A stretch of DNA of 64,000 bases from Schistosoma mansoni (GCF_000237925.1 NC_031500.1:10379753-10443752), one strand, 5' to 3'; shown: positions 37,984-52,600, counted from the stretch's first letter. The notes: generated by a model from the letters alone, not told the origin. A program made the numbers and translations.

Positions 37984-38240
37984 TATAAGAACTTTCGTTT
38001 AAATTAGAGCAAATAGTTTCACAATATTTGGATGCCGAGTTGATGTAAGACATTAAATAGTACGAATGTATTTCCTTGAAGAAGCTTGGACCATATTGCC
38101 AGGCGAAACGTTGGATTTACTTCAAATTCATTCGTTGAGAGTTTACAAATATATTCTTCCTATTTAATGTCTTACATCAACTCGGCGCCCAAATACTATG
38201 AAACTATTCGCTCGAATTTAGACGAAAGTTCTCATATATA
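37984..38240. repeat. Inverted-repeat element, Penelope-like
   Basis: Arms of about 77 bp (37984-38060 and 38160-38240), inner 27 bp perfect (GCCGAGTTGATGTAAGACAT). The loop holds TTGAAGAAGC, a six-pair stem GCTTGG/CCAGGC, and GAAACG, the pattern of the minimal hammerhead found in Penelope-like element ends, with one core base changed (T for C). Family assignment is inference. Confidence 0.55.
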
Positions 38241-38241
38241 T

Positions 38242-38362
38242 CAGAAGGGTTTGTTGTAGATATTATAGTAATTTCAATACTTAAGATCATGAATCAATTG
38301 AAGCTAGATCATCATACAAACCATTAAAGCACTGGACGGTTGTTTCGTCCTAGAATGTAATT
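38242..38362 (-). repeat. Family A left end fragment
   Basis: Starts CAGAAGGGTTTGTTGTAG and runs through the arm to a hammerhead remnant (CACTGGACGGTTGTTTCGTCC). It abuts the Penelope-like inverted repeat at 38240. Confidence 0.75.
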
Positions 38363-38776
38363 TTATCAAAGTTGAAACCATGTAATAATTTGTACTTTAA
38401 GTTTGTCTCTTATCTATTCGTCATTAGTATTATTGTTTTTCATTTTGAATAGTACTCTAAAAATTATGTCTCTATGAAAACTATGCATGAATTGAAGAAA
38501 TCTTGTATTTTGTTGTTGTTAAGATTATTTCCATCAATATTATACATGCACATACACTTATACTACACGCACACATGCACACACACACAGAGAGACACAC
38601 AATAGACTTGTACATTTATATAAGAACAAATATCAACATTGTTCTTTCGATTCAATTACACAACTACGTAAATTCATTCGTTTTATCAATGTCTATTTCT
38701 TTCTTTCCATTAGTTTAAGAAAATTTTTACAATCACCAATTCTTTATTATCAAATGAATTCAGACGTACATTTTCT

Positions 38777-38802
38777 CTGTGTGTGTGTGTGTGTGTGTGG
38801 GT
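38777..38802 (+). repeat. (GT)n microsatellite
   Basis: About twelve GT units from 38778, about 610 bp before the finger 1 exon. Confidence 0.9.
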
Positions 38803-39414
38803 ATAAACGATGGATATTCGTTTAGATTTGTTATTTATCAGTCAGTCATTGATTATTTCTGCTGCTCGTGTAGAGTATTTAACTCTGTCTAATTCATCGA
38901 ATTGGACTATTTACTCTTTTTTTTTTAAATCAGTGTCTTGTGTTGTTTATTCATTATCAATTTCTTTTGTCGAGTTTGGTGTAGATCCAATTACAAACAC
39001 ACGACTATTTGTGTGCATATCTATATTCATGTCTATTCGAGAATGCTTTTTTTTTGCTTGTGTGAACATGATTGAGTGAGCGGACGTATGAATGAACGAA
39101 CGAACGAATGAATGAACGAATCATTCAATCAGTATATGGTACATAAATCAGAAAATGTCATGTATAAGCAAAATAGCACAGGAATAACAAGCAAATAAAT
39201 GTGTGCTTACGTGTCAATGTATGTTTCTCATTAGTATTTATTGATGTTGAACAAACAAGATATAAGTATAAAGGAAGGAGTATTCTTAGTTTGCTTCAAG
39301 GCTAATAACTAAATGCTGATGAATATATTACATATATACATGTAAATGGATAGATATCTATGAATTCATGGTCTTATCTACCTAATTGATTATTATTATC
39401 GTTAACCTTAACAG

Positions 39415-40644
39415 TTCAAAATTATTTGATGATATAATATTAATACTACTACTAATAATAATACTATTTCATATGGATTATGATTTAATTCTAGATACAT
39501 CAGGTATTTTGACGAATGTGGAAAATTCTCAACATGCAGACAGTGCAATACATACCTTGGTTAATAATAGTAATACTAATACTAGTATTCCTGGTGTGAG
39601 CACGACAAATACTGGAAATGATGATGCAGATGTAACAATGTGTATATGTCCAGTTTGTGGTTTCTCTGCATCATCTCCACGTAGACAAGATGAACATATG
39701 GAATTAGTACATGGTGATGTAACAGTATCTAATATTTTGACAACCAGTAATCTAACATCAATCACACCACCAACATCAACAATGATAACAATGAATCAAG
39801 AAAATTCTGATAGTCCTAAATCATCTATAAAATCTATGAAATTAGATTGGCCTATAGAAATGAATAATTCAACATCTTTTGATTTTTTTCAATCACATCA
39901 ACCATCAATAAATTTACAACAATCAAATTATCATTCATATAATCCTTTTGCATTACAAGCATCATCTACACCACAACGTTTAAAATTTTGGTCAACTGAA
40001 CCGGAACAAATGAATTCACCATTAACGACAACAACAACAACGACAACGGCAACTGAACAAATGCTTAAAAATCAAAAGTTAGATATTGCATATAGTAAAA
40101 ATCATAATAACTGTTGCGTTACTACTATTACTACCACTAGTACTGCTAATACTAATACTAACAGTATGGGAGGGAGTATTGATAAATTGAAAGTAATCTC
40201 CACGAATACTGGTATTAATCCTGGTACTACAAGTACAACTCATACTACTGCGATGGTGACAACTACTTGTTCAAACAGTTCATCGACATCATCTTCATCA
40301 CCTACAACAGAGATCCATTTAAAATTCAAAACTTCAAAGATGACAAATAATAATGAGATAAAAAAATCTGAGAAATCTCGATCATATTCATTATCCTTAA
40401 AAAATGGTAGATCTAAGGAAAAACAAAAATATTTCTCATTATCATCATCGTCGACATTATCCCTATCAACATCCTCATCACCATCTTCATTGTTATCAAT
40501 AACAACATCTCCAACATCTATTACGACAATTACAACCACAACGGGAACAGGAACGGCGATTAAAGCAATCACACTTGGAGATGATGATGACGATAATCAT
40601 CATCAACCGGTTGTGAAAAAAGTCGATTCAAGAAGACGTTATCG
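39415..40644 (+). CDS. Zinc-finger gene exon with finger 1
   Basis: The coding part is secure from ATG 39473 (MDYDLILDTSG) onward. The acceptor CTTAACAG at 39414 would add a hydrophobic stretch encoded by ATA/CTA repeats, which looks more like non-coding DNA, so the true start may be 39473 or an acceptor at 39494. Finger 1 (39647-39712) has CPVC and a final H-x4-H. The rest is rich in Thr, Ser and Asn with a basic patch (residues SRRRYR) at the end. The donor is GTATGT at 40645, leaving two bases of an Arg codon. The ORF runs on for 43 codons into the intron. Confidence 0.8.
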
Positions 40645-43600
40645 GTATGTTACAAGAAGTTCTTTAACACATACGTTTTTAGTTATTTCTACTTGTAGAA
40701 GTTACTTCACTTTGATTAGTCTAGATTTTTTCTTCACCAACAATATGTGCTATTATATTCGTTGTTATTACTAATGTATGACGCTGAATGATCTCTATGA
40801 CTGGATAATGGCACAATGTCCTATTATTTATACTTGTTAATTGGCCATTTATTTGAATCTTAATGTGTGTTAGTCAGTGTTCTCATTAACATTTATTTAT
40901 TAATCGAATTGATATAGCACTAAATTATTTAAATAAAGGGTTTTAGAAATCGCTACGTTTTCATAGTTTACATTGCGGACTAAGTTATACTGCAGTGAAC
41001 GAGATCACAAGTGGGGACAAATGAATGCATTGGAACACAAAATTATAGAAAATCTTGGTAAAATCTGAGAACCATACAGTAATAATACCAATCAATTGTC
41101 TCAAACTGAACTTTTCCTTTTGCAAATGTCAATCAATCGTCTCAGACTTCATAATTCCCTCATTTCTATACCAATTGCTTTCTGTTTCTGTCCTTCTCTT
41201 CTCAACCTTCTGCTACTAGATATTCTATTCCTGACTAGATTTATATACTACTTATGTCGATATAAGTAGCACACGTCACAATACAACTACAGAAAACTGA
41301 AAAGCTGTATCAAATTTCTTAGCACGATCACACTGCGGTTTTTTGTCTTCAACTGTCAGGTTTCATTCCTGAGGCGTCTCATAATGACTTTTACTGATTG
41401 TATAACATAAGTCAGTCCATAATACAAACATGACTTAATAGTTATTTACATAACCAACTATTTTGTTCAATTCAGTGTTGTACTATTTAATCAAATAGTC
41501 AAAATAATTAAATATATTAGTTTGTTTACAATAATTACTCTATAATTACCAATGAATACTACTGATAATTCATTGTAATTTTAATGAATCATCTAATTTA
41601 AAAAAATAATTTGGAATTTTCTTAACATGAATATTGTTATCAGTCAAATGTTAAATATTCAATTATTATTTTTAATCTAAAGCAAAGTGTCAAGTGTGAA
41701 TAGTCGTCAATTGTTTGGTTCTTAACATTTGTATTCACGAGTCACTTAAAGCCAGACTACCATGGAAAACACAGAAGCACTGGACGACCGTCTTGTCCTA
41801 GTGTGGGACTTCTTAGCAGCGCACACCCACGATCCCGCTCTCAAACAAAGAACTTTCAGTCTCGCGCGCGAACGCTTAACGTTTAGACCACTAAGCAGGC
41901 ATCCAACGGTGTTAATGTCTTCAATGTCTTCTTAATAACTTTAACTAATCCATGAAATTGCGCCACCGTCCATTATTGTCTTCAGTGAGTAACTGCCTCA
42001 CAACAGACATGATTGAAAAATATACAACATACTTAATATGCCTTTTTTGTTTAGGGTTACAGAATTTTAATTTGAGAATATCTTCTTATTCATAATTGAA
42101 AACAGTAATCACCTATGAATGACATAATTTTGTCAATAACATTTCATACATTATCGATCTGTTATGATGAAGGAACTACTTTTGAATATCTTGTTTACTT
42201 TACTTATTTTGTAAACAAATTGAGTTCATATTCTATAGTTTAATAATTTCGAAATAATCTAATCATAATAATATTTATTTATAATAAAGTTCATAACCTT
42301 GATATTTATTACATAAATTTGACCTTTGTTGGCAATATATTCCAAAAATATTTAGATGGAGTTTTGTTCTTTGAGCTGAATGGTTTGGTCGTGAATCTTT
42401 CATTGTTTTTTTGAATGATTGTTTACTTAAATCTTCTCATTGATATTTAGGACTGTAATTGATCAGTCTCTTATTGGCATATATGCATAAAGTGCGTATT
42501 ACCTTGATATTGCCTGAAGTCACAAGCATTATAAGCAATGATGGATAGTAACTAGCAGTGGAATACAGGACGCGCACTTCGTCCGATTTGTGACTCATCA
42601 GCTGGATTTACCTGCATCTCAGAGTTGATGTTCACTCTGAGAATGCTAATCCAGTAACTTTCGCTTCAAACGCCATCGCGTTATCCACTGATTCTTGATA
42701 GTCATTTGCATGTGCAATGGGGTGAAGTTTAAATTCTCTTGGTATGGCTATGGCGTTTGAAGCGGATGGTACTGGGTTACCATCTCAGAGTGAACATCAA
42801 ATCNNNNNNNNNNNNNNNNNNNNNNNNNNNNNNNNNNNNNNNNNNNNNNNNNNNNNNNNNNNNNNNNNNNNNNNNNNNNNNNNNNNNNNNNNNNNNNNNN
42901 NNNNNNNNNNNNNNNNNNNNNNNNNNNNNNNNNNNNNNNNNNNNNNNNNNNNNNNNNNNNNNNNNNNNNNNNNNNNNNNNNNNNNNNNNNNNNNNNNNNN
43001 NNNCATCAAATCTGAGATGCAGGTACATCCAGCTGACAAGTTCCAAATAGGACGAAATGCATGTCCTGAATTCCACTACTAGCCACTGTCCATCTTTGTT
43101 TATTCGCACACATGCCTAGCTTCAATCTGTAACATTGGTTGTAAGTGTACAAAATTGCTGCTGATAATACAAGTGTTTACTATTCATCAGTAATTTTTGT
43201 AATTCACCAGAATAAAATTCAGTTTCTTAAATGTATACAATCGGTAATGGTTATTAAAAATATAAGAAATCGACGCAAGATTCATCGGTAAATCTTTATT
43301 CCATAAAATTCCTACCCATCAAATTACAATTATCTTACAAATATCATTTCTTTTCATGGATTAATATGGGACCCTTCAGAAGTGTGCGCTTATGACGTTG
43401 CACCTACCGATCGAACCTCAGTCTCATACCCGACGTGGCTGAACTCTACTAGTAACGGATGTGAAACACTGATCCACCACAAGCAGTGGAAGATGGTCAC
43501 GCAATATCGTGAATCAACTGAAGTTAGACTACTTACAATGTTGGGTCCCTGCTTCAATAGTCTAGAAGTTAAGCGTTCGAGTGCGAGGCTTAAGATCGTG

Positions 43601-46600
43601 AGTCCATTTACCGGTTGAAGGATCGTGAGTGTGCACTTCTAAGGAGTACAACTCTAAGATGAAACAGCTATTCAGTGATTACAGGCTTCCAGTAGTGGGA
43701 TAGCTAAGATCAGCTAGTGAAATTAAACTATGAAAAATGTAGAGTTGTGGCTAGCTGAATAAGTCAATAAACTGAACGAGCCTCAAGTGATGTTATCCTA
43801 TTTTTTTGAATATCGACAGAAGTTTGTGAAATATTATAAAGTGATTATCTATGGAGTAACGAGGTGAATTGAACTGATTGCCTGTTAAGCTTATCAATAC
43901 TAAAGCAAGGCTCTTCCTGAACTCCACTTATTTATCACGGATTTTCTTATATTTATAATAGCTAAGTTGTCATGTCTTCGCTGTTAAATTAAACCTGTAT
44001 TCTTTTTGCTTTTCTCCTCATTCCTCTGCTCAATTAGATGTAACATTTGTCCAACAACATTTCCATGGCATGGTGATCTAACAGAACATTTACGCTCTGT
44101 ACATGGAATGCAAAAATCACGTGAAAATGCACGTAATGGTAAAGCTGGAAGTTTTTGTTGTAGTCATTGTAAATATGTAGCAAAATATCAAAGTGAATTA
44201 AATCGTCATATGCGATTACATTGGGGTGTTAAACCATTCATATGTGTTTTTTGTCCATATCGTAGTGCATGGAAAGGTGATTTAAAACGTCATATGGAAT
44301 CACATCATAGAGAACGTTTTACATGTGAAACAGAATTAATTAAAATTATGTCACAATTTAAAAATAATGCTGGTACAAGAACATCAGCAGTAGCAGCAGC
44401 AGCGGCAGCATCATCATTAACTAGTAGTTGTGGACAAACTATTTCACAATTTGATATAACAACAGAAAGTAGTGAAGGGGATAATACAAGTGATCGATAT
44501 AATTGTTTACACATTGATGATGATGAAGAAGAAAATATTATGATTACTACTACTACTACTACTACCACCACTGCCACTGCCACTGCCACTGCCACTACTA
44601 CTACTACCGCTAATTATAATAGTAATAGTAGTAATAATAGTTTCAGTATCGATGTTGAGAATTCAGATCATAGTTCCAATGAAGGTGATGATAAACTTGA
44701 TTCAATTCTTAAATCATATTCACGTAAACATTCATTGAAGTCTAATTATCCAATGAATAGTATGGATCCTATCAATAATATCACTACTCATACTACTAAT
44801 AATATGAATAGTAGTACTATAAATCATACTAATACCTTATCTACAACTATGATGCCTAATTATCTATCACCAATGTCAACCATTGATAATAATAATAATA
44901 ATCTAATCTGTAATATATGTTCATATCATGCACAAAATCAAAGTAAATTTAAAAATCATATGGCTAGTCATATCAATTTAAAACAATTTAAATGTCCAAT
45001 ATGTGGACAACGTAGTAATTATAAATGGGATATTACTAAACATTTAAAAAAACAACATCCAAATAGTGGTAATCAATTACCAATAACAATAATCAATAAT
45101 GATATTGGAACAATAAATGAACAATATATGAATACATCTATTGAATCAATGCCAATCTCTTTAACAATGTATTCATCATCGACATCAACATCGTCATCAT
45201 CTTTACCTATGACTTCATTCATCAATTCTCAATTATGTTCTTCAAATATACAATCATGTATTTTACCAGCTCAATCATCAATTGTTTCATTGATTCCATT
45301 AACACAACAATTAACAGTATTCACTCAACCACAGATTACATCAACAATGATGACATCATCAACATCATTAACATCATCATCACATTTATCATGCTTATCT
45401 GGAATTTCATTAAAATTACCAGAAATTCAAATGACTTCAAATGATCCTTTAAATTTAATTGCATATTCATCTATTAAACAATCGTCGTCGTCGTCGTTGT
45501 CGTCATCATCATCAACATCACCGTCTAAGAATTCTTCAATGATACAAAATGATGATAATATATTATTAGTGAATGATTCATTACCAATTGATCTTTCAAT
45601 TGGATATTCTCATAAACAAGATGAAATCAAGGTAAAATTAACTGTTTTTTTTGTAATCGTAATTTATAATCATAATCATCATATTTGTAAATTGTATTAT
45701 TCAAAAAGGAGCTATTGAGGAGCTATTGAGAAGTAGATATATATGAACATCTTAGAATAGAACTTATCAGTAATGTTTGTCTACAACCACATCAGGGATT
45801 GAATTTAGGATCGTCTGGTTTTAACATTGAGTGATTACCCAGTAGAACTAATATTTCGGAATCCAATGCTTTAATCTCAGGTTTAATCACTTGTTGTAAA
45901 CTAAACAATCGGATGGTTCTGATTATTGGATATTTTGTGAGAGACCTGAAGATCTAAAATTAAGATATACTCATAAAATGTATTAAAAAATAAAAGGAAC
46001 AGCCTGTCCTCCGCTCCTTTGTGTCTAGTGGTTTTTCTACTGAAATCAATCTATGACAAGTACGACTGATAAATTAAACCAAAGTTTAGCAAAACCTGTT
46101 TAACTAACGTGATAATAATAAATTATCATTGTTTTATATTTGGGATTGATTATTCAGATACTTACTGTGGAAAATTTGTCATTGCATACGTAAGACATTG
46201 ATTTTTTTGGCACTCCGGACTTTTTAAAACTAATACCTTTTCAAATGAGTAAAGTGGAGGGTTAGTGAATGAAGCATTCAACTTTTGAAGAGTAGATCTA
46301 TAATTCAGATCATATCCCACCTACTTCGTTTTAGATAGCTGAAAAGTATCATAAGCTTTGACATAAGAAGTGTTGCTCTCAGCTTGGGTAATTAAACGAC
46401 ATACTTGGTGTATGAGTTAGTTAACATTCAGTGCAGATAAATTTCATTCTTTGGACACAATGAATCTCGTTCGGTGGTGAAAAGATGGTAATATTAAGTT
46501 CTTATTCTTGTATTGATCAATGCAACTCATTAAGGTCTTTTAAAGTAATCAAAAAAAGCATCTCAGGTTTTACAAGTTGAAAATGTCAATATAAACTCTA

Positions 46601-49600
46601 GATTTTGTTAAACACAATATCATGCAACTATCATGGATTGATTGAAGTTAGACTTGGAAACCGCCGGATCCCAGCTCTGTAGTCTTGGAATAAGGTATTC
46701 GGTCGTACGGCCGAGGATCATTGATACACACTGTAAAAGAGTCCCATACTAATGTGAAAGGCCGGTATTATGTTTCCAGATTTTCAATCATTGGATAGGT
46801 TCGTGATCTCTTTAAAATTCAACTATCTTTACAACCATATGTTGAAAAGTAAGAAAAACTGAATATTCCACAAAGTTATTTGATAAATACAAACACCAAT
46901 TGTTGATTTAAAACTAATCCTACTCGATTTACTCTATAACGGAATGAAACAAAAAGAATAGCTATGTATGTTTAACAGATTAAAAAACACTTCAGAGTAA
47001 TGGTTAATTCGTTCAACTGAACAATTTCAAATTTGGAAACCTCACTTCAGTGACATCGGTTTAAAGTAGGCTGGCATTCATAATAATAAAGAAATGTATA
47101 GTTCAAATGCCCTGGTACAATCGAGAGTGGGTAGAGTCAGTTCCCATTTAGAAATAGTCTCACATGGCCACACGTATACAAACACTGTCAGGGAAGTCCT
47201 ACTCACTTCTTTCTCGCGGCATTACTGTTGTTTACAAAATTGAGAAGACGAAAAGCAAGTGTCCTATGCTTCAACCGGGTTTGTGGATATAGAGGATCCA
47301 TGTAAGGGAGATGGGAAACCCTGATTCCAAACCAATGGTGCACATTGTTGGTGACGGGCTACCATGGGACTGTATCTCCCAATGTTACTTCCCTGCCTTA
47401 AGGATCAGACTTTCTGGTCCAAGGCTCGTGGTGTGGCCCTCTAAGGTAACTACCTGCTTCGATCTGGGCACCCTGTTAGTATTTAAGCCTTGAAACAAAT
47501 CGACTGGTTTATGTGGAGCATATCTGTTTGGTGCCTTCTTGCTAGCCAGGCTGGTCAACTCGTCCTCACTTCAAACCACTACACTGCATCACATGCATTA
47601 CAACAAACCAACATTCAGAGGGGGTATTGTGGAGATTTTAGTATATTTATAGTTGAAATCATGAGTCAATTGAAGCTAGACCACCATAGAAAACCTGAAA
47701 GCAATGGACTGCCGTTTCGTCCTATTGTAGGACTCCTCAGTTGTACGCATCCACGATCCCGCCTCGTGAGATTCGAACCCAGAACCTATCAGTCACGATA
47801 AGGAGTCCTACACTAGGACAAAATGGCCGTCCAGTTCTTTCAGGTTTTCCATGTTGGTCTAGTTTCAATTGATTCATGATTTCAACTATATAGAATTACT
47901 AAAATCTCCACTATACCCCCTTCTGAAAATAAATATTTCATAAGAAAGGAAATTACATATGATTTCAGTTTCAACTTTAAATCAACACATTGATACTATA
48001 TTAATTTATTCGGTAATAACATTCAATATATATCTCACCATTTCTGAACATGTTACCCGGATAGACGACGGAAAAAACAAACTTACATGAATAACAAATT
48101 GTGTTGATGTTTGATGATACACAAAAAAAATTAAAAAAATATTTTTTTTGTTTATTTACTGTAAAAATGTTTATTTCAACTTTCAGGAGCTAATTATAAT
48201 TATCAGAACAAGTCAGTTGTATTTATTTTTATTGTTTATCTATATATATAATGTATATCACATTACTAACTATTGAAACATTAATAATCATCCTAATAAC
48301 AGTATTTACATGCAATAAAAAGTGTTTATAACATTAATCATACTACTACTACTACTACTACTACTGTGTGTCATAAGTAGTACGTGCGTAATCTTTGTTT
48401 GAATGTTGTCTATTTTTCATTTATTGTTGTAAATATTCTAACGGCTTTTTTGTAGTGATAAAACCCACTATACTTTTATTTTTATTTATCCTCGCACGAA
48501 TCTGTTCTGTTGTGTTGTTGATAACTTTTGTATAGTACACTTTTTCATATGAATATTAACATAGTGATTGTTACATAAACAAAACACACACACACACACG
48601 AACCAACACAATATTACATAGGGTATTATAAGCTTAGATTATCCAATGTATCTTCAATGTTCAGTAAGTGTACAATCTTCAGAACTTTCGAATGTTCTTA
48701 AATTCTCTTAGAAAGTCTTTGTATATACTAGTTCTGATTTATGCGATATTCATTTTTCAACCAGCGTGTTTATAGAAAATTCAGGATCCAATGTTCAAAA
48801 GTGAAAAGTGAAAATATTCCATAAAACAATTCAGATCATTCATATGAAATAAATTAGAAGTTACCAAGAAACTTTTGATCAACATTCTAAATTCTTTCTA
48901 ACTCCTCTATTAATATTCACTTAAAAACGCTCACAAATTCGTTGTTGATCAATTCTGATGACCCTTAATTGGACCTTCTTAATAGTCAAAAATGTGTAGG
49001 TTGATAGTCGAAAGTTCCTAAAAAAGTGACCTAAAAGGTTTGTATGACGAATATTTTCTTAAAATGCATCTCATTTCTAATTTGTATGATATTTCAACTG
49101 TGCCTCGTTTAGTTTTCTTAATATCTCTAACATTAACTACTAACAAATAATAAGTAGTTTAATTTTCACATTATATATTTTATAGACACCTTGGGGTTCA
49201 GGTTGAAATGTGATACTTGTGGATGTGTAAAAATCAGTTATCAGAGTGAATAACAAGCCAGCATTTGTATAACTAAGTTTGTCATGTATGCAATGCACAC
49301 TGATGTCTAGTAGTTGCATGAAATATTTGACATGCATGTAATGCTTTACTGAATAAATATTAGTATGAAAAACTCACTTACTTAAGCATGAGTATAAACA
49401 ATTTTTTCTCACATAAATGCATGGTGTTATATTATATTGATTTCGTCAATGAACTAATCATGTTTTTCTTTTTATTTCCTGCCTCCTTTCCTTCATTTAC
49501 ACCATCTACTTTCTATTCAATCGATGAATAAAATAGAACCCTATATTACTTACAAACACATGTTCATCCTCGTCATCATTATCATCGGAATTAATGCCAA

Positions 49601-52600
49601 AAATTTCATTCGGAAACAATTATCATTATGCTTATCCGAATTTTTCTACAGAATTAAGCAATAGTATTTATTCAATAACAAAATGTTTTACCCCCACCAC
49701 CACCACCACAACAACAACAAAAACCATAACATCTAGTATTACGACTGACAATACATTGTCGGATACAAGATTTCATTATCCTATTTTATCTAATTCACAA
49801 CAGAATATTACACATAGTATTACTACTAATACTACTAATGATAATAATACATCAATGATATCACCGTATACAATTGGTTCATTAATTTCTGACCCATTGA
49901 AAAATAATTCATCAAATCCAACAATTAATTTACTATTCAATATTCAACAACAGGTTTTAATGACTGGCCTCCTGCAAACATGGCAACAACAACAACACAG
50001 TCAAAGGTATCACGAATTAAAGCAACAACAACAGTCGGAACAAAACAAGGATTCACCTATACCTTATGATACACGTGGAAGAGTAACAACGTATCCTGAT
50101 GATATTATCAACATGACATCACCTATAACAGCCACGATACCGATAAACCTTTCGCCTAGTAATAATAATAATAATGTAACACAAATTACTAGGACGATAA
50201 CTGCTTCGATTACAACACTTAATGGTACTACGACTACTACTACTGTTACTAGTACTACAATGGCTACCTCTAATACACCATATCATACAATGTTTAGATC
50301 AATTGCAAATCATCAATTACCTGGATTATTACCATCATCGGTTACAACAACAGTTCAATCACAAATGAATGAAAATTTAAGTATTGATTTTACTAAACAT
50401 AATAAATTAAGAAATAGTCATTTATCAATGAATTTGGAAAATATGAAGTCTCCATCAGATTGGTCTGTACCATCGAGTATTGATTCATTGGAGTTATCAA
50501 ATAGTTTACAAATTCAAAATCAACCAAGACATCAGTTACAAGTTAATCGATTTTTTACTCCAGGTAGAAGAAAAGAATCTCATCGTTTATTAACTAAAAC
50601 TAATACAGGACGTAAATCTGCACCAGTCACTAGTTTATTTAATAGTCAGTTAGATGTAAATAATTCTACTTGTACCGGTACTAATATAAGTAATAATAAT
50701 AGTACTACTAACAGTAATATTAATAACAAAGAAGAACAATGGAAACGATTTCAATGTTCAGGTTGTGGTCATCGATCAAATTGGAAATGGGACATTAATA
50801 AACACATTAAAGTAAGTTTATATATTCATGTGCATGTAGTGATTTGTTAAAGTACTTAATGGCATTATGTGAGAATCTCTTGCAAAATATACGCTAAGCT
50901 ATATAACAGCCTCTGCGTTAATAACATAATGTAGATCAAAAATCAAATGAAGAGGACAAAAAGTGTCAGTTCTTGCGAAAAAACAAATGTTTTGTGAATA
51001 CACAAGGATTGAAAATAACAGTTAAATTGTTCGAATGATCGAATGCCACAAGTTCATGTTCTGGCTTAGAAACACACTTTATGCTCAAAAATGATAGAAA
51101 TTAAAATTAGTTACTTTAAATTAATTAGTAATATAACTAATACACAAAAAGAAATCAGATTAGGAGGAACTGAAATGTACAGAATTTATAGGTATTTGTT
51201 ATGAATTGATATCAGTTACAATTAACATACTCGTCTAATGGTCATAGAATGTGGTCAATAGGCAGCTTCAACTCATGACAGGTAAAATTCAGCCATCATG
51301 TGAATGAAACGAGTTATTATCGTTTACGATGAATGGTTGTTGCAAATGCAAACTATTGTGCGTCAACACATCTGGTCTTAAATGAATACAATCACAACGT
51401 AAATCGGTATCCCAGTTGATGATATTTAGTGACATGCATTCATGATTACTAACTGCACAAGCTAATATATAATAATGATTATCAGAGGGGGTTTTGTGGA
51501 GATTTAGTATTTTCATAGTTGAAAAGCGTGAGTCAATTGAAGCTAGACCACCAGGGAAAACCTTGATGTATTGGACGGCCATTTCATCCTATTGTGGGAC
51601 TCCTCAGCAGTGCTCAGTGGTCTATCAGTTAAGTGCCCTGGCGTGAAACTGGTAGATTTAGGGTTCGAATCTCGCGAGACGAGGTCGTGGATGCGCGCTG
51701 CTGAGGAGTTCCACAATAGAACGAAACAGCCTTAAAGCAATGATTCCAGGTTTTCCCTGATGCTCTAGCTTCAATTGACTCACACTTTCAACTGATAAGT
51801 AATTGCTCCATATTATATTCACTTCTATTATCTTTTTTCGATAGGTTGCACATCCAGAACGTACAAACATTATAACAATTACATTAGATTTAGAAGATGC
51901 TAAAAGCACTTATAATGAATATATGAATCGAATGAAATTATCTCGTAATCGATATTTAACTGAAACAAATTCAGATATATCAACGAATTCTAGTTCATGG
52001 ATAACTTGTGTTGGATTGACTGCAACTACTAGTACTACTACTACTAATTCTGCTGCTACTACCACGATTACAACAAATACTGGTGAAGGTTATTACAGAC
52101 CATTTAAATGTTCTGTTTGTGGTCATAGGTGAGATAATCTACTGTTTTTTTTTAATTTTGTATTGAAATTATTGATTGAATTGGTTTATTCATTCATTTA
52201 GTATATACACTGACTAATCTATATCAAAGGATTGTGTGTGAAACTTAACAACAACTCTATTGATAGTTGTGACTGAAGGCATAATGACATGGTCTCCAGC
52301 ATCCTGAGGGAACAAATGGCGTATGAATCAATCGTTGGTCACCGACTACTATGGGACTGCATCTCCTCACGATGCTCCATTGCCTTGTGGATCAGACCTT
52401 TAAGTCAAAGACCCCCGAAGAAAACTACCTGCTTCAGTTTGGGCACTTGAGCAGTATCACAGCCGTCACACAAACCAAATGAGATTTGTGTGGCGCATAT
52501 ATATCTGGTGCTTTTTTGAACTAATATTTATGTGTTTAAATAGATAAATAAACAATGAAAACTAAAAGGATGACACAAGACCGGCTATCAACCGTCTATG

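Noticed and set aside
39529-39765. Minus-strand ORF opposite the finger 1 exon
   Set aside because: Shadow of the plus-strand coding sequence, caused by repeated codons.
42739-43109. ORFs across the second N block
   Set aside because: They translate family B repeat units and unknown bases.
44305-44595. Minus-strand Val/Ser-rich ORF
   Set aside because: Antisense of the Thr/Asp/Ala runs in the finger 2-6 exon.
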